DNA of 64,000 bases from an uncultured Pelagibacteraceae bacterium (GCA_902556065.1 CACDUV010000002.1:1-64000); one strand, 5' to 3'; shown: positions 1 through 11,196, counted from the first letter of the stretch. The notes: generated by a model not told the origin, from the letters alone. Numbers and translations are program-made.

Positions 1-368
1 TCAAAAGCCATTTATGATTTTAATTCAAAGAATTTAGATGGTGCAATTCTCACTTTTGAGGCAATACATCCAAAATGGTCGTATGCTAAATGTGATGATC
101 AAGGGTTTGTAACTGAGGTTGCAGAAAAAAAAGTTATTTCAAAAAATGCAACTGTAGGCGTTTATTATTGGAAGCATGGATCAGACTACGTAAATTCTGC
201 AGAAAAAATGATTCAAAAAAATATTAGGGTCAACAATGAATTTTATGTGTGTCCAGTTTATAACGAGTTTTTATTAAAGAAAAAAAGGTTAAAATTTATA
301 ATGTTGATGAAATGCAAGGCTTAGGTACACCTGAAGATCTTAATAATTTTCTTAGAAAATTAAAATAA
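1..368 (+). pseudogene. sugar nucleotidyltransferase-like protein, 5'-truncated and frameshifted
   Basis: The reading frame is open from base 1, so the start lies outside the window. The visible part resembles the C-terminal half of small NTP-transferase / glycosyltransferase-2-like proteins of surface sugar loci, with the segment VNNEFYVCPVYNE near the end. The frame breaks at an A7 run (280-286) and would stop at 322-324. Adding one A restores a natural ending, KIYNVDEMQGLGTPEDL, with a stop at 366-368 that overlaps the next ATG as TAATG. That overlap supports the restored ending. The break may be a homopolymer error, a real mutation, or slippage on the A run. The exact sugar substrate cannot be told. 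Confidence 0.7.
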
Positions 369-1555
369 TGTTAAAAAAGTTTAAGAAAAGATTACTTGGA
401 GAAAATCATCACAAATTTAGATCAAAAAATATACTAAAAAAAATTTTTGGTGATACTTATTTAGATAAACAAAGAAGATGGAAATATTTTATTAAAAAAT
501 TTAATTTTATAAAAACAAAATTAAATAAAAAAAATGCAGGACAAAGTCTTATAAAGAATGAAAAGGGTTTTTTATTAGATTTAACATTTAACAATTATTT
601 AACCTACCACTTGAGACCAAAAATTTTCGAAGATTTTGAGCTAGAAAGTACGTGTGAAATTTTAGAAAAATTTGCTGTAATCATACAAGGTCCAATACAA
701 GAAAATAAAGAATTTTTAAAACAAACTATTAAAATTTATAAAAAAATATTTAAAAACTCTTTAATTATTCTTTCTACTTGGGAAAGTGAAGATAAACAAG
801 TAATTGAAGAATTAAGAAATGAAAATATTCACATTATATTAACCGATGATACAAAAATTAAAAAATCAAGGTCTAATATTAATAAACAAATTATATCTAC
901 AAATATTGCTTTAAATTTTGCTAAAGAACAAAATGTAAAATACTGTTTAAAAACCAGAACAGATCAAAGAGTTTATAATAATAATTTAGAAAGTTTTTTA
1001 ATTTCTTTACTAAAAACATTTCCAGTTAAAGAAAATAAATTAACAAAATCTAGAATATTTGTTCCACCAATGGGTACGTTTAAATTTTTTCTTTACCATT
1101 TAACTGATTTAATGATGTTTGGTGAAACGGAAGATCTCATAAACTATTGGGATAAAGAAAATTATGACATTGGTCTAAAAAAAATGGGCTTGGATGAGAA
1201 AAATTACTTTATTAACGATACACCATTGTGTCCTGAAACTTTTTTGTGTTCAAGATTTATTGCAAAAATTGAGGATAATGTAACTTGGGACTTAGAAAAT
1301 TGGTGGCGATGTTTAAAAGATTATTTTTGTATTATAGATAATTCCTCACTAGATTCTCTATGGCTAAAATATGAATGGGAAGTCGAATACAGATATCTAA
1401 AAACTTATTCAGACAAAACTACTAGGACAGTAGATTTTCATGAATGGTTATCACTATATAATAATTCTAAAAATAATTGGCATTTATATTCTAATGAACA
1501 TGAAAAGTTTGAAGAATTTAATGATAGTTATAGAGGTAAAAATCTATTTTTATAA
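368..1555 (+). CDS. WavE-family lipopolysaccharide biosynthesis protein
   Basis: A 395-residue protein that fits the WavE LPS-synthesis family. Around residues 105-205 it shows the family pattern: IIQGP, then ILSTWE, then a TDD segment, a conserved NINKQ region and LKTRTDQR. WavE was named from the Vibrio cholerae core-oligosaccharide locus and is probably a glycosyltransferase; the reaction is not established. The first ~60 residues are very lysine-rich and may be a membrane-facing or variable region. The start overlaps the stop of the broken nucleotidyltransferase (TAATG), so the two were probably translated together. It ends about 40 bases from the convergent lepA. Base composition is even more AT-rich than the neighbours, as in SAR11 polysaccharide islands. 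Confidence 0.75.
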   Translation: MLKKFKKRLLGENHHKFRSKNILKKIFGDTYLDKQRRWKYFIKKFNFIKTKLNKKNAGQSLIKNEKGFLLDLTFNNYLTYHLRPKIFEDFELESTCEILEKFAVIIQGPIQENKEFLKQTIKIYKKIFKNSLIILSTWESEDKQVIEELRNENIHIILTDDTKIKKSRSNINKQIISTNIALNFAKEQNVKYCLKTRTDQRVYNNNLESFLISLLKTFPVKENKLTKSRIFVPPMGTFKFFLYHLTDLMMFGETEDLINYWDKENYDIGLKKMGLDEKNYFINDTPLCPETFLCSRFIAKIEDNVTWDLENWWRCLKDYFCIIDNSSLDSLWLKYEWEVEYRYLKTYSDKTTRTVDFHEWLSLYNNSKNNWHLYSNEHEKFEEFNDSYRGKNLFL

Positions 1556-1596
1556 ATTTCAAATTTAATTATCTTAGTATGTTATCAGTGTGAGGA

Positions 1597-3405
1597 TTAT
1601 TTTTCTTTTGAAATTTTAAGAACACCAATGAACGCCTCTTGTGGAATTTCTACTCTTCCAAATTGTTTTGACCTAGCTTTACCCTTTTTTTGTTTTTCTA
1701 ATAATTTTCTTTTTCGGTCAGTAGCTCCACCACCATGAATTTTTGTTAAAACATCTTTTTTGAAGCCTTTAATTGTCTCTCTTGCAATAATTTTTCCTCC
1801 AATTGCTGCTTGAACTGGAATCATAAAATTATGTCTCGGTATCAAGTCTTTTAATTTTTCACAAACTTCTCTTCCAGTTTTTTGAGCAAAATCTTTATGT
1901 ATCATCATGGCTAAAGCATCAACAGGTTCACCATTTACTAAAATACCAAGTTTTACTAGATCGCCTTCTCTATGCTCAATTATTTCATAATCAAAACTTG
2001 CATATCCACTTGTCATTGACTTAAGTCTGTCATTAAAATCAAACACAACTTCATTTAAGGGAAGTTCATAATTTACTACTGCTCTATTGCCAGAATAGCT
2101 AAGGTTGGTTTGTACTCCTCTTTTATCCTGACACATTTTAATTATGGAACCTAAGTATTGATCTGGAGTAATAATAGTTGCTTTAATCCAAGGTTCTTCA
2201 ATATATTTTATTAATGTCAGATCAGGTAAGCTTGATGGATTTTGTAAATCCATAGTATCACCATTATTCAAATGAACTTTATAAACTACCCCTGGGGTTG
2301 TTGTTAATAAATTAACATCAAATTCTCTTTCAAGTCTTTCTGTTACAATTTCTAGATGAAGCAAACCTAAAAACCCACATCTAAATCCTAACCCTAAAGC
2401 TGAAGATGACTCTTGTTCAAAAGAAAAGCTTGCATCATTTAATTGTAACTTTGCTAAACCATCTTTTAATTTTTGAAACTCTGAGCTATCTACAGGAAAT
2501 AATCCACAAAATACTACAGGTTTACTTGGTTTAAAACCTGGTAAAGCTTCTTTTAATGGTTTTGTTGCTTCACAAATTGTATCTCCAACTTTTGTCTCTG
2601 ATAACACTTTTATTCCTGTTGTGATAAATCCTATTTCTCCTGTTTTTAATTCAGTGATATCAACTGGCTTTGGTGTAAAAACACCAACTTTTTCAACGAC
2701 ATATTCTTGATTTGTAGACATCATTTTGATCTTCATATTTTTTGAAAGTTTCCCATCTATAACTCTAACTAATATTACAACACCTAAATAAGTATCGTAC
2801 CAACTATCAACTAACAAACATTTTAAATCCGATGAACTTTCTCCTTTTGGTGCTGGTAAAGTTGTTATAATTTGCTCTAAAATATCTCCTATTCCTTCAC
2901 CTGTTTTTCCAGAACACGGAATAGCATTCTCAGTATCTATCCCAATAACTTCCTCAATTTGCTTTTTTGTTCTTTCTAAATCAGAAGCTGGTAAATCTAC
3001 TTTATTTAATACTGGGACAATTTCATGATTTGTATCTAATGCTTGGTAAACATTTGCTAAAGTTTGAGCTTCAACTCCTTGCGTACTATCCACAATCAAA
3101 ATTGAACCTTCACAAGCATATAATGATCTACTTACCTCATAGCTAAAGTCTACATGGCCTGGGGTATCTATGATATTTAAAATATATTCTTTACCGTCTT
3201 TAGCTTTATAATTCAGCTTTACTGTTTGAGCTTTAATCGTGATACCTCTCTCTCGTTCAATATCCATTGAGTCTAAAACTTGGGCTTTCATCTCTCTTTC
3301 GGTCAAACCACCACAACTATGAATTAGTCTGTCAGCAATGGTAGATTTTCCATGATCAATATGGGCAATAATTGCAAAATTTCTTATATTATCGATTAAA
3401 CTCAT
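1597..3405 (-). CDS. lepA: elongation factor 4 (LepA), ribosome back-translocating GTPase
   Basis: Length 602, normal for LepA. The GTPase motifs are intact: AHIDHGKST (about 14-22), DTPGH (80-84) and NKVD (134-137). The LepA-specific C-terminal domain follows, ending in a basic tail with [21 protein letters not shown]4 acts on the ribosome in the cytoplasm, catalysing back-translocation and aiding recovery of stalled or mis-set ribosomes. It lies 5 bases after pheT and is the last gene of the thrS-infC-rpmI-rplT-pheS-pheT-lepA run, ending convergently against the WavE gene. The assignment is secure. Confidence 0.97.
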   Translation of the reverse strand: MSLIDNIRNFAIIAHIDHGKSTIADRLIHSCGGLTEREMKAQVLDSMDIERERGITIKAQTVKLNYKAKDGKEYILNIIDTPGHVDFSYEVSRSLYACEGSILIVDSTQGVEAQTLANVYQALDTNHEIVPVLNKVDLPASDLERTKKQIEEVIGIDTENAIPCSGKTGEGIGDILEQIITTLPAPKGESSSDLKCLLVDSWYDTYLGVVILVRVIDGKLSKNMKIKMMSTNQEYVVEKVGVFTPKPVDITELKTGEIGFITTGIKVLSETKVGDTICEATKPLKEALPGFKPSKPVVFCGLFPVDSSEFQKLKDGLAKLQLNDASFSFEQESSSALGLGFRCGFLGLLHLEIVTERLEREFDVNLLTTTPGVVYKVHLNNGDTMDLQNPSSLPDLTLIKYIEEPWIKATIITPDQYLGSIIKMCQDKRGVQTNLSYSGNRAVVNYELPLNEVVFDFNDRLKSMTSGYASFDYEIIEHREGDLVKLGILVNGEPVDALAMMIHKDFAQKTGREVCEKLKDLIPRHNFMIPVQAAIGGKIIARETIKGFKKDVLTKIHGGGATDRKRKLLEKQKKGKARSKQFGRVEIPQEAFIGVLKISKEK

Positions 3406-3410
3406 TGGCT

Positions 3411-5819
3411 TTAGGATCGAATTTTAGCGCCAGTTTTATTTTCGACTGTTTCTATAATTGATTTATTTATTTGATCTAAATCCGCTTCTTTAAGAGTTTT
3501 TTCTTGAGATTGAATTGTAACACTTATCGCAATTGATTTTTGGTTTTCAGGAATATTATCACCCTCATAAACATCAAAAACTTTAATGTTAGAAATCAAA
3601 TTTTTATCAACATTTGATATGACATTTACCAAATCTTGAACCTTAATTTTCTTATCAACTATAAAAGCAAAATCCCTTTCTGACTTTTGATAATCTGAAA
3701 CAGAATATTTTGTTTTTTGATCTTTTAATGATTTTTTTGGTAATTTTAAATTATCAAGAAATATTTCAAAACCTACTAAAGATTCAGTTTTCATATCAAT
3801 TTGCTTAATAATATTTGGGTGAATTTCACCAAAGTATGCAGCTACATTTTCTTTACCTCTATTCAAAAATAATCTTCCTGATTTACCTGGATGATAATAA
3901 TTAGGTGTTTCATCATCTATAAAAAATTTTTCTGAATCGTAACCTACTTCAACTAAAGTTTGAACTACATCTTTTTTAATATCAAAGACATCAACATTTC
4001 TCTCTTTTTCTAACCAAGAAAGACGAGATTTTTTTCCAGCTGCTAAGCCACAAACTATTATATTTTGTTCACCAGGTTGCTTTCCAAAAAATGTTGGTCC
4101 TATTTCAAAAATAGATAAATCTTTAAATCCTCTATCTATATTTTTACTCATATACATAATTAAATTTGAAAATATTGAATTTCTCAAAACTCCTAATTCT
4201 GAACTTATAGGATTCACAATTTTTAATTCATTATTTTGCCCTTTGAAATGATCATTATATTTTGCATCTGTGAAAGACCAAGTAATTGCTTCCAAATATC
4301 CTTTTGAGGCAACAGATCTTTGGAGGAAATGAAACAATTTTTGAGTTTGTGTCAGAGTAGATTTTTTTCTCTCTTTAATTGGTTCTTCCATTTTTATTTT
4401 ATCATAGCCAGCTATTCTTACCAATTCCTCAACAACATCTATTTCCTGAGTAATATCTGGTCTCCAGGAAGGGATAGTTAATTTAAAAATTTTTTTATCT
4501 TTTTTGCATGTAAAACCTAGGTTATCTAAAATTTTTAACATATCTTTTGTTAAAACTTTAAAACCTGTAACTTTTTCAAATGAATTTGGATCAAATTTAA
4601 TTATTTGATTTTTAAATGTACTAATTTTTTGGATATCAATCTTACTAATTTCACCACCACAAATTTCTTTAATTAAAAATGCTGCTTTATTTAAGCCTTC
4701 TTCAATTGATAATTGGTCTATTCCTCTTTCAAATCTAAATTTTGCATCTGTATCAATATTTAATTCTTTTGATGTTTTTCTGATTGATCTTGGATCAAAA
4801 TAAGCTGACTCGATTAAAACATTTTGTGTATCCATCTCTGTTCCTGATCTTGTGCCTCCGATGATGCCACCTAGTCCTAAAACACCTTTATCATCACTTA
4901 TAACGCACATGTCATCTTTAAGCTTATAATTTTTATTATCTAAGGCTGTAAACTCTTCGCCAAATTTTGAGTTTCTAACAATTATTCCTTTTGCAATTTT
5001 ATCTGCATCATATGCATGTAGTGGACGATTAATATCAATCATTACATAATTTGTTATATCAACAATTGCTGAAATAGGTTTTTGACCTATAGAAATTAAT
5101 TTATCCCTTAACCACTTTGGACTTTCAGTATTTTTTACATTTGTTACTAAACAGCTTCCAAAAGAAAAACATCCTTGATTTTTTTCATTTGTAATTTTTA
5201 CTTTAACTGTTTGAGATTTTTTTGATTTTATTTTTTGTTCTTTAATTTGTTTTAGTTTACCAAAACCTGAGGCTGCTAAATCTCTAGCTATTCCTCTAAC
5301 ACCAAGACAGTCCGGTCTGTTAGGTGTGATTGATAAATCAATCAAATTAGAACTAGATTGAGTAAAAAAACTTTTTCCAATACTTTTGTTGTATTTTGAG
5401 GATGAAAGCTCAGTAATTCCATCACTTTCCTCAGACAAATTGAGTTCAGATTCAGAACAAAGCATACCATAAGATGTAACATCTCTAATTTTTGCTATAA
5501 CTAATTTAGTTTTATTTTTTGGAATAACCGCACCAGGAGGAGCATAAACAGTGATTAAGCCTTCTCTAGCATTTGGTGCACCACATACGACCTTCTTAAT
5601 TTCTTTTTCACCTACATCAACATCGCAAACTTTTAAACGGTCTGCATTAGGATGTTTTTCGGTTTTTAAAATTTTTGCTACTTTGAATAAACCTAAACCT
5701 TCAGATAAATTTTCAACACTTTCAACTTCAAGTCCAATATCAGTTAATTTCTCAATTAACTTCTCTTCCTTAGCACTTACAGATAAATGATCTTTTAACC
5801 AATCAAAAGTTATCTTCAT
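3411..5819 (-). CDS. pheT: phenylalanine--tRNA ligase beta subunit
   Basis: 802 residues, full length. An N-terminal OB-fold tRNA-binding domain is visible ([12 protein letters not shown], about 55-67), followed by B3/B4 and B5 domains and a C-terminal ferredoxin-fold anticodon-binding domain ([10 protein letters not shown]). With PheS it forms the cytoplasmic alpha2-beta2 enzyme that charges tRNA-Phe; the beta chain also edits Tyr-tRNA-Phe. The start ATG overlaps the pheS stop by 4 bases, which suggests translational coupling and balanced subunits. I see nothing odd apart from a lysine-rich composition typical of the genome. Confidence 0.97.
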   Translation of the reverse strand: MKITFDWLKDHLSVSAKEEKLIEKLTDIGLEVESVENLSEGLGLFKVAKILKTEKHPNADRLKVCDVDVGEKEIKKVVCGAPNAREGLITVYAPPGAVIPKNKTKLVIAKIRDVTSYGMLCSESELNLSEESDGITELSSSKYNKSIGKSFFTQSSSNLIDLSITPNRPDCLGVRGIARDLAASGFGKLKQIKEQKIKSKKSQTVKVKITNEKNQGCFSFGSCLVTNVKNTESPKWLRDKLISIGQKPISAIVDITNYVMIDINRPLHAYDADKIAKGIIVRNSKFGEEFTALDNKNYKLKDDMCVISDDKGVLGLGGIIGGTRSGTEMDTQNVLIESAYFDPRSIRKTSKELNIDTDAKFRFERGIDQLSIEEGLNKAAFLIKEICGGEISKIDIQKISTFKNQIIKFDPNSFEKVTGFKVLTKDMLKILDNLGFTCKKDKKIFKLTIPSWRPDITQEIDVVEELVRIAGYDKIKMEEPIKERKKSTLTQTQKLFHFLQRSVASKGYLEAITWSFTDAKYNDHFKGQNNELKIVNPISSELGVLRNSIFSNLIMYMSKNIDRGFKDLSIFEIGPTFFGKQPGEQNIIVCGLAAGKKSRLSWLEKERNVDVFDIKKDVVQTLVEVGYDSEKFFIDDETPNYYHPGKSGRLFLNRGKENVAAYFGEIHPNIIKQIDMKTESLVGFEIFLDNLKLPKKSLKDQKTKYSVSDYQKSERDFAFIVDKKIKVQDLVNVISNVDKNLISNIKVFDVYEGDNIPENQKSIAISVTIQSQEKTLKEADLDQINKSIIETVENKTGAKIRS

Positions 5820-6883
5820 CGACTTAGACCTCTATAATTTGTGGGTACATCAAGTGGATCAAATCCAAAGTGATTTAACCATCTATAATCACAGTCAAAG
5901 AAAGCTCTTAAATCATTAATACCGTATTTTAGCATAGCTAACCTGTCTATACCTATGCCAAATGCATATCCTTGGTATTTAGCAGGATCAACTTTAACGT
6001 TTTTTAAAACATTTGGATGAACCATTCCACATCCTAAAATTTCAAGCCACTGATCCCCTTCTCCTATAACAATTTTACCATCTTTAATTTCGTAACCAAT
6101 ATCTACTTCTGCAGATGGTTCTGTAAAAGGAAAATGACTTGGTCTAAATCTCATTTTGATTTTTTCCACTTCAAAGAACTCTTTAATGAAATAATTTAAA
6201 CATCCCTTTAAATGACCCATGTTAATATTTTTATCTATATGAAGGCCCTCAACCTGATGGAACATTGGCGCATGTGTTTGATCACTATCTGATCTATATG
6301 TTCTACCCGGAGCAATAATTTTAAACGGTGGTTTATCCTTTAACATAGTTCTAATTTGAACTGGTGAAGTGTGCGTTCTTAACAAAACTTCCTTATTTTC
6401 ATCCAAATAAAAAGTATCGTGCATATCACGAGCTGGGTGATTATCTGGAGTGTTTAGTGCAGTAAAATTATTATATTCGTTTTCTACATCTGGTCCTTCT
6501 TCAACACTAAAACCTATTTCTGAAAATATAGATGAAATCTCATCTATCGTTTGAGATACAGGGTGAATTTTTCCTCTAACAAAAGATCTTCCGGGTAAAG
6601 TTATATCAACTCTTTCTTTTTCAAGTTTTTGACTAATTTCTTTTGTCTCAATTTCTTTAATCTTTTCCGAAATCAATGATTGCAGTTCATCTTTTATTTT
6701 ATTTAAATCAGCTGCAAAACTTTTTCTATCAGACTCAGGTATAGATCCTACAGTTTTGAATAAAGATGAAATTTGACCATTTTTACCAAATAACTCTGTT
6801 TTGATTAAATTGATCTCATCTAAGCTTAATTCATTTTTAAGCTTTGATACAAATTGATCTCTAATATTTTTTATATCTGACAT
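5816..6883 (-). CDS. pheS: phenylalanine--tRNA ligase alpha subunit
   Basis: 355 residues. It has the N-terminal coiled-coil region (1-90) that binds tRNA and a class II synthetase core with motif 2 ([20 protein letters not shown]) and motif 3 ([14 protein letters not shown]). It catalyses phenylalanine activation and aminoacylation of tRNA-Phe with PheT. Its stop overlaps the pheT start by 4 bases. Upstream is rplT, 40 bases away. The order infC-rpmI-rplT-pheS-pheT matches the classic enterobacterial arrangement. Confidence 0.97.
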   Translation of the reverse strand: MSDIKNIRDQFVSKLKNELSLDEINLIKTELFGKNGQISSLFKTVGSIPESDRKSFAADLNKIKDELQSLISEKIKEIETKEISQKLEKERVDITLPGRSFVRGKIHPVSQTIDEISSIFSEIGFSVEEGPDVENEYNNFTALNTPDNHPARDMHDTFYLDENKEVLLRTHTSPVQIRTMLKDKPPFKIIAPGRTYRSDSDQTHAPMFHQVEGLHIDKNINMGHLKGCLNYFIKEFFEVEKIKMRFRPSHFPFTEPSAEVDIGYEIKDGKIVIGEGDQWLEILGCGMVHPNVLKNVKVDPAKYQGYAFGIGIDRLAMLKYGINDLRAFFDCDYRWLNHFGFDPLDVPTNYRGLSR

Positions 6884-6923
6884 ATTAGTAGATTATTTCC
6901 TTAAGAAATAAAAACAATAGAGA

Positions 6924-7280
6924 TTAATTTAAAGCGGATTGAGCTTTTTGTACAATTGTTTTAAATGCTTCTGGACTATCGTAAGCAATTTCAGCTAAAA
7001 TTTTTCTATCTATTGCAACACCACATTTACTTAAACCATTGATGAATTTTGAATAAGTCATACCCTCTGCTCTTACACCAGCATTAATTCTTTGTATCCA
7101 TAATGATTTGAAATCTCTTTTTTTATTTCTTCTATCTCTGTAAGCATACTGCATGGATTTCTCCATAGCTTGTTTAGCAACTCTGATAGTATTTTTTCTT
7201 CTACCCCACTGACCTTTTACGGCTTTCAAAACTTTTTTATGTTTTGCTTTACTTGTTACGCCTCTTTTAACTCTTGCCAT
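6924..7280 (-). CDS. rplT: 50S ribosomal protein L20
   Basis: 118 residues, normal length. It opens with [16 protein letters not shown] and is highly basic, with a long N-terminal rRNA-binding extension, as in L20. It is needed early in 50S assembly. In enterobacteria L20 also represses rpmI-rplT translation through an mRNA pseudoknot. I do not see an obvious equivalent here because the rpmI-rplT gap is only 2 bases and the infC-rpmI gap 53. Co-directional with rpmI and pheS. Confidence 0.97.
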   Translation of the reverse strand: MARVKRGVTSKAKHKKVLKAVKGQWGRRKNTIRVAKQAMEKSMQYAYRDRRNKKRDFKSLWIQRINAGVRAEGMTYSKFINGLSKCGVAIDRKILAEIAYDSPEAFKTIVQKAQSALN

Positions 7281-7282
7281 TG

Positions 7283-7489
7283 TTACCCTCTTAAACTGTA
7301 AGGCATGTATGATTTAACAATTTTGCCATCTTGTTTAGACAAAGTTGTAGTGCCTCTTAATTTTCTAATTTGTGAATTCGTTCGTTTAATCATACCATGT
7401 CTTTTACCTGCTTGAGCAGATATAACTTTACCCTTAGCTGATATTTTAAATCTTTTTTTTGCTGAGCTTTTTGTTTTTAATTTTGGCAT
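7283..7489 (-). CDS. rpmI: 50S ribosomal protein L35
   Basis: 68 residues beginning [15 protein letters not shown], a textbook L35 start, with a basic composition and a conserved HGM-K-R core. Late-assembly component of the 50S subunit. It sits between infC (53 bases upstream) and rplT (2 bases downstream), the universal infC-rpmI-rplT order. The short infC-rpmI gap is the only place in this part of the operon with room for leader regulation. Confidence 0.97.
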   Translation of the reverse strand: MPKLKTKSSAKKRFKISAKGKVISAQAGKRHGMIKRTNSQIRKLRGTTTLSKQDGKIVKSYMPYSLRG

Positions 7490-7542
7490 AATTCTGCGGA
7501 CTTATACAAAGAATGTTTAAATTTTACAACCTCTATTAAGGC

Positions 7543-8088
7543 TTATAAAGGTTGAATTACCATAATCATTTGCTTCCCATCAAATTTAGGTTGCAACTCT
7601 ACTCTACCAATATCCTTCATATCCTCTTTAATTTTACCCATCAGTTCATTGCCTAAATGAGAGTGTTGGAGTTCTCGCCCTTTAAATCTGATAGTAAATT
7701 TAACTTTATCTCCTTTGGAGATAAATTTTTTTGCATTTTTGACCTTAAATTCATAATCATGAGTTTCAGTTACAGGTCTCATTTTAATTTCTTTTAATGA
7801 AATTATTTTTTGTTTCTTTTTTGCAAGATTTGCTTTTTTTTGAGCATCATATTTATACTTACCCATGTCCATAATTTTACATACAGGTGGGTTTGCATTA
7901 GGGGCAATTTCAATTAAATCCAAACCTTGGTTTTTTGCCATTGATATGGCTTCATTAGTGTTGATCACTCCAAGATTTTCACCATCGCTAGTAATAACTT
8001 GCACATCTGGTGAAGATATTCTGTTATTAGATCTTGGACCTCTATCCTTTGTTCTTCTTTGAAAGTAGTTTTGTTTGAAATCTGCCAC
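7543..8088 (-). CDS. infC: translation initiation factor IF-3
   Basis: 181 residues, with N-terminal (to about 85) and C-terminal IF3 domains separated by a lysine-rich linker. The C-domain shows KMRPVTETHDYEFKVKNAKKF. IF3 binds the 30S subunit, blocks premature 50S joining and proofreads the start codon. The start codon is GTG, placed directly after the thrS TAA with no spacer. Many bacteria start infC with a rare codon so that IF3 can limit its own synthesis; GTG is only mildly unusual, so autoregulation is possible but unproven. Confidence 0.96.
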   Translation of the reverse strand: MADFKQNYFQRRTKDRGPRSNNRISSPDVQVITSDGENLGVINTNEAISMAKNQGLDLIEIAPNANPPVCKIMDMGKYKYDAQKKANLAKKKQKIISLKEIKMRPVTETHDYEFKVKNAKKFISKGDKVKFTIRFKGRELQHSHLGNELMGKIKEDMKDIGRVELQPKFDGKQMIMVIQPL

Positions 8089-10005
8089 TTAGTTTGATGA
8101 TGCTTTGTTTAAAGCAGAGAAAGTTTTTAAAAATAAGTCTATTTCCATATTTTCTTGTTTATTAGAGTCTAACCTTCTAATCGTTACTGAATTGGAGTCA
8201 ACTTCTTTTTTACCACAAATTAATAAAAGAGGTATTTTTGCTAAAGAATGATCTCTAATTTTATAGTTTAAGTTATTATTTTTAATATCAACTGCAGAAC
8301 TTATGCCTGCATCTTTAATTTTTTTAGACACTTCTATTGCGTAATCATTAAATTCTTCTGAAATTGGAATTACCATTGTCTGTAAAGGTGAAATCCAAAA
8401 AGGAAATTTTCCAGCATAATTTTCAATCAATATTCCAATAAATCTCTCTAAAGAGCCAAACAACGCTCTATGAAGCATAACAGGAACTTTTTTTGTTCCG
8501 TCTTTATCAACATATGATGCATCTAGTCGTCCAGGTAAATTTAAATCAACTTGTAAAGTTCCACATTGCCAATCTCTTCCAATAGCATCTCTTAAAACAA
8601 ATTCAATTTTTGGTCCGTAGAAAGCACCTTCGCCTTTATTAATACTATATTCTAACTTAGAGGCTTTAACTGCTTCAAGAAGTGAAGCTTCTGCCTTATC
8701 CCAAACCTCATCATCTCCAACTCTAACCTCTGGTCGATCAGCATATTTTAAAATCACATTTTCAAAACCAAGATCTTTATAAATATCTAAGATTAAATTT
8801 GTTACATTTAAACACTCACTCGTAATTTGATCTTCCGCACAAAAAATATGTGCATCATCTTGTGTAAAAGCTCTTACTCTAAGTAAACCATGTAAAGCAC
8901 CTGATGGTTCGTAACGATGAACCTTACCAAATTCTGTGATACGTAATGGAAGATCTCTATAACTTTTTAAGCCCTGATTAAATACTTGTATATGACCAGG
9001 ACAATTCATTGGTTTTATCGCAAACACTTTTTCATCAGGAGTTTCTGATGTGTACATATTCTCTCCATATTTTTCCCAGTGACCAGATTTTTCCCATAAT
9101 TGTCGATCTAAAATTTCAGGAGTATTTACCTCTTTATATCCAGCAGCATCTTGTCTGCTTCTCATATAATTAATTAATTTTTGAAATAATGCCCATCCTC
9201 TCTCATGCCAAAAAACTGAGCCCGGACTTTCTTCTCTAAAATGAAACAAATCCATTTCTTTTCCTAATTTTCTATGATCTCTTTTTTCTGCCTCTTCTAT
9301 TCTTTTTAAATGCTCATCTAAATCTTTTTGAGAAGCCCAGCTAGTACCATAAATTCTTTGAAGCATTTCATTGTTTGAATCACCTCTCCAATAAGCTCCT
9401 GAAACTTTCATTAATTTAAAGTATTTTCCAATTTTACCTGTTGAAGAAAGATGCGGTCCTCTACAAAGATCATGCCAATCTCCATGAAAATAAATTGAAA
9501 CATCTTCATTCTCTGGTATTGCTTCGATTAACTCAGCTTTATAGATTTCACCTTTTTTTTTAAAATGATCTATGGCTTTATTTCTGTCCCAAACTTCTCT
9601 TTTGGTAATCTCGTCTCGATCAACAATTTCTTTCATTTTATTTTCAATCTTTGTTAAATCATCTTCTGTAAACGGATCTTTTCTAGCAAAATCATAATAA
9701 AATCCGTTTTCAATTACAGGGCCAATCGTAACTTGTGTTCCTGGAAACAATTCTTGCACTGCCATTGCTAATATGTGAGCAGTATCATGTCTAATGGTTT
9801 CTAGACCCTCAGGATTTTTAGATGTAAAAATTTTTACCGAACAGTCTTTCTCAATTAAATGTTCTAAGTCTTTTAACTCGCCATCTACACTTATTACCAT
9901 TGCTTGTTTAGCTAATGATTTGCTAATTTTTTCTGCTACTTCTAATCCAGTAACTTTATTTGGGAAATCAATATTATTTCCATCAGGTAATGTAATTATA
10001 GGCAT
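8089..10005 (-). CDS. thrS: threonine--tRNA ligase
   Basis: 638 residues, normal for bacterial ThrRS. Domains in order: TGS (1-60), the second additional/editing domain with HDTAHILAMAV, the class II catalytic core with the zinc-binding MNCPGH segment, and a C-terminal anticodon-binding domain. It charges tRNA-Thr in the cytoplasm and edits Ser-tRNA-Thr. The start ATG immediately follows the stop of the upstream glycosyltransferase gene and its own stop directly abuts infC, so all three are almost certainly one transcript. There is no leader space, so an E. coli-type operator in front of thrS is excluded. Confidence 0.97.
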   Translation of the reverse strand: MPIITLPDGNNIDFPNKVTGLEVAEKISKSLAKQAMVISVDGELKDLEHLIEKDCSVKIFTSKNPEGLETIRHDTAHILAMAVQELFPGTQVTIGPVIENGFYYDFARKDPFTEDDLTKIENKMKEIVDRDEITKREVWDRNKAIDHFKKKGEIYKAELIEAIPENEDVSIYFHGDWHDLCRGPHLSSTGKIGKYFKLMKVSGAYWRGDSNNEMLQRIYGTSWASQKDLDEHLKRIEEAEKRDHRKLGKEMDLFHFREESPGSVFWHERGWALFQKLINYMRSRQDAAGYKEVNTPEILDRQLWEKSGHWEKYGENMYTSETPDEKVFAIKPMNCPGHIQVFNQGLKSYRDLPLRITEFGKVHRYEPSGALHGLLRVRAFTQDDAHIFCAEDQITSECLNVTNLILDIYKDLGFENVILKYADRPEVRVGDDEVWDKAEASLLEAVKASKLEYSINKGEGAFYGPKIEFVLRDAIGRDWQCGTLQVDLNLPGRLDASYVDKDGTKKVPVMLHRALFGSLERFIGILIENYAGKFPFWISPLQTMVIPISEEFNDYAIEVSKKIKDAGISSAVDIKNNNLNYKIRDHSLAKIPLLLICGKKEVDSNSVTIRRLDSNKQENMEIDLFLKTFSALNKASSN

Positions 10006-11160
10006 TTAATTTATTAATCTTTTATACTCTGAATAAGTAGAAAAGCACATTTTTTCAACATTAAATTTTTGAACTATATTTTTTCTTCCCTCAATACCAA
10101 TTAATTTTAATTGAGTTTCGTCAATTGTCAGAGTTTTTAAAATTTTCTTACTTAAAGACTTTGCGTCACCCGATTTAAATAAATAGCCTGTTTTTTCATC
10201 AACGACAGTCTCATTAGATCCACCAATATTACTCGCAATAATTGGTTTCTCCATAGATTGGGCCTCTACAGAAACTCTACCAAAAGCTTCTGGTTCAATA
10301 GAAGCTGAAACAATTATATCAGAAACTTTGTAAGCTAATGCCATATCTTTACAGTGATCGATAAATCTTAGCTGTTTAGTCAACCTATATTGTTCTGAAA
10401 GCCTTATTAGTTTTTTTTTATACAAATCTCTTCCCTGATCACTTCCAAGGATAACAGCATAAAATGCCTCATAACCTAATTCATTATTTACCAGATTGAT
10501 TGCTTCAATAAATACCTCTTGTCCCTTCCAGGTAGTTAATCTACCGGGCAAAAGTATAATCTTTTTATCTTTTTCTATTTCCCATAGTTTTAATAATTTT
10601 TTCTCTTCCGTTTCAAGTTTTGTGGTAGGGTCAAAATAATCAACATTAATTCCTCTAAATACTACTAATAATTTTTTTTTTTGATTTAAGTAATTTGAAT
10701 AATTTTCTTTGATGTGTGAAAAAATAAAATTTGATCCTGCAATAATTAAGTCAGATCGAACCATTACTGAATTATATAATTTTTTCAAATTACTTTTAAA
10801 ATTATAAGTTCCATGAAATGTAGTCACAAACTTTCTACTTGTTATCTTGGATGCTATTAAACAAGACCATGCAGGCGCTCTACTTCTGGCGTGTATGATC
10901 GTAATATTATTAAATAAAATAATAAAAGTTAAAATTATCGCATTAATTAAAATTAATATTGGATTTTTACTTTGAACTGGAAGTCTAAAAACTTTTACTT
11001 TATTTTTATCTACAAATTTAAGTAACTCACCACCACTAGTAACAATAAATGATTTGCAACCGTTTTCTGGCAAATAGTGAGCAATATCATAACAGCCGGT
11101 CTCTGCACCGCCATATCCAAGTTTTGGAATTACTTGCAAAACTTTTAAATTAGATGACAT
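10006..11160 (-). CDS. glycosyltransferase family 4 protein
   Basis: 384 residues with the two-Rossmann GT-B layout. The N-terminal donor-fold start is KVLQVIPKLGYGGAET. The C-terminal half has LPGRLTTWKGQ and the GT4 motif EPEAFGRVSVEAQ (E-x7-E). It probably transfers a sugar from a nucleotide donor onto LPS or another envelope glycan at the inner membrane face. The donor and acceptor cannot be told. It is the first gene of the thrS operon (zero gap) and is divergent from the alpha/beta hydrolase 36 bases away, so the operon promoter must lie in that short gap or inside the gene. Confidence 0.88.
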   Translation of the reverse strand: MSSNLKVLQVIPKLGYGGAETGCYDIAHYLPENGCKSFIVTSGGELLKFVDKNKVKVFRLPVQSKNPILILINAIILTFIILFNNITIIHARSRAPAWSCLIASKITSRKFVTTFHGTYNFKSNLKKLYNSVMVRSDLIIAGSNFIFSHIKENYSNYLNQKKKLLVVFRGINVDYFDPTTKLETEEKKLLKLWEIEKDKKIILLPGRLTTWKGQEVFIEAINLVNNELGYEAFYAVILGSDQGRDLYKKKLIRLSEQYRLTKQLRFIDHCKDMALAYKVSDIIVSASIEPEAFGRVSVEAQSMEKPIIASNIGGSNETVVDEKTGYLFKSGDAKSLSKKILKTLTIDETQLKLIGIEGRKNIVQKFNVEKMCFSTYSEYKRLIN

Positions 11161-11196
11161 TTGATATGATTATATATTAATTAGCAATTCTTATAA

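Noticed and set aside
280-288. Programmed -1 frameshift site at the A7 run
   Set aside because: The run is in a register that gives only a single-tRNA slip and no clear stimulatory structure was seen; homopolymer error is simpler.
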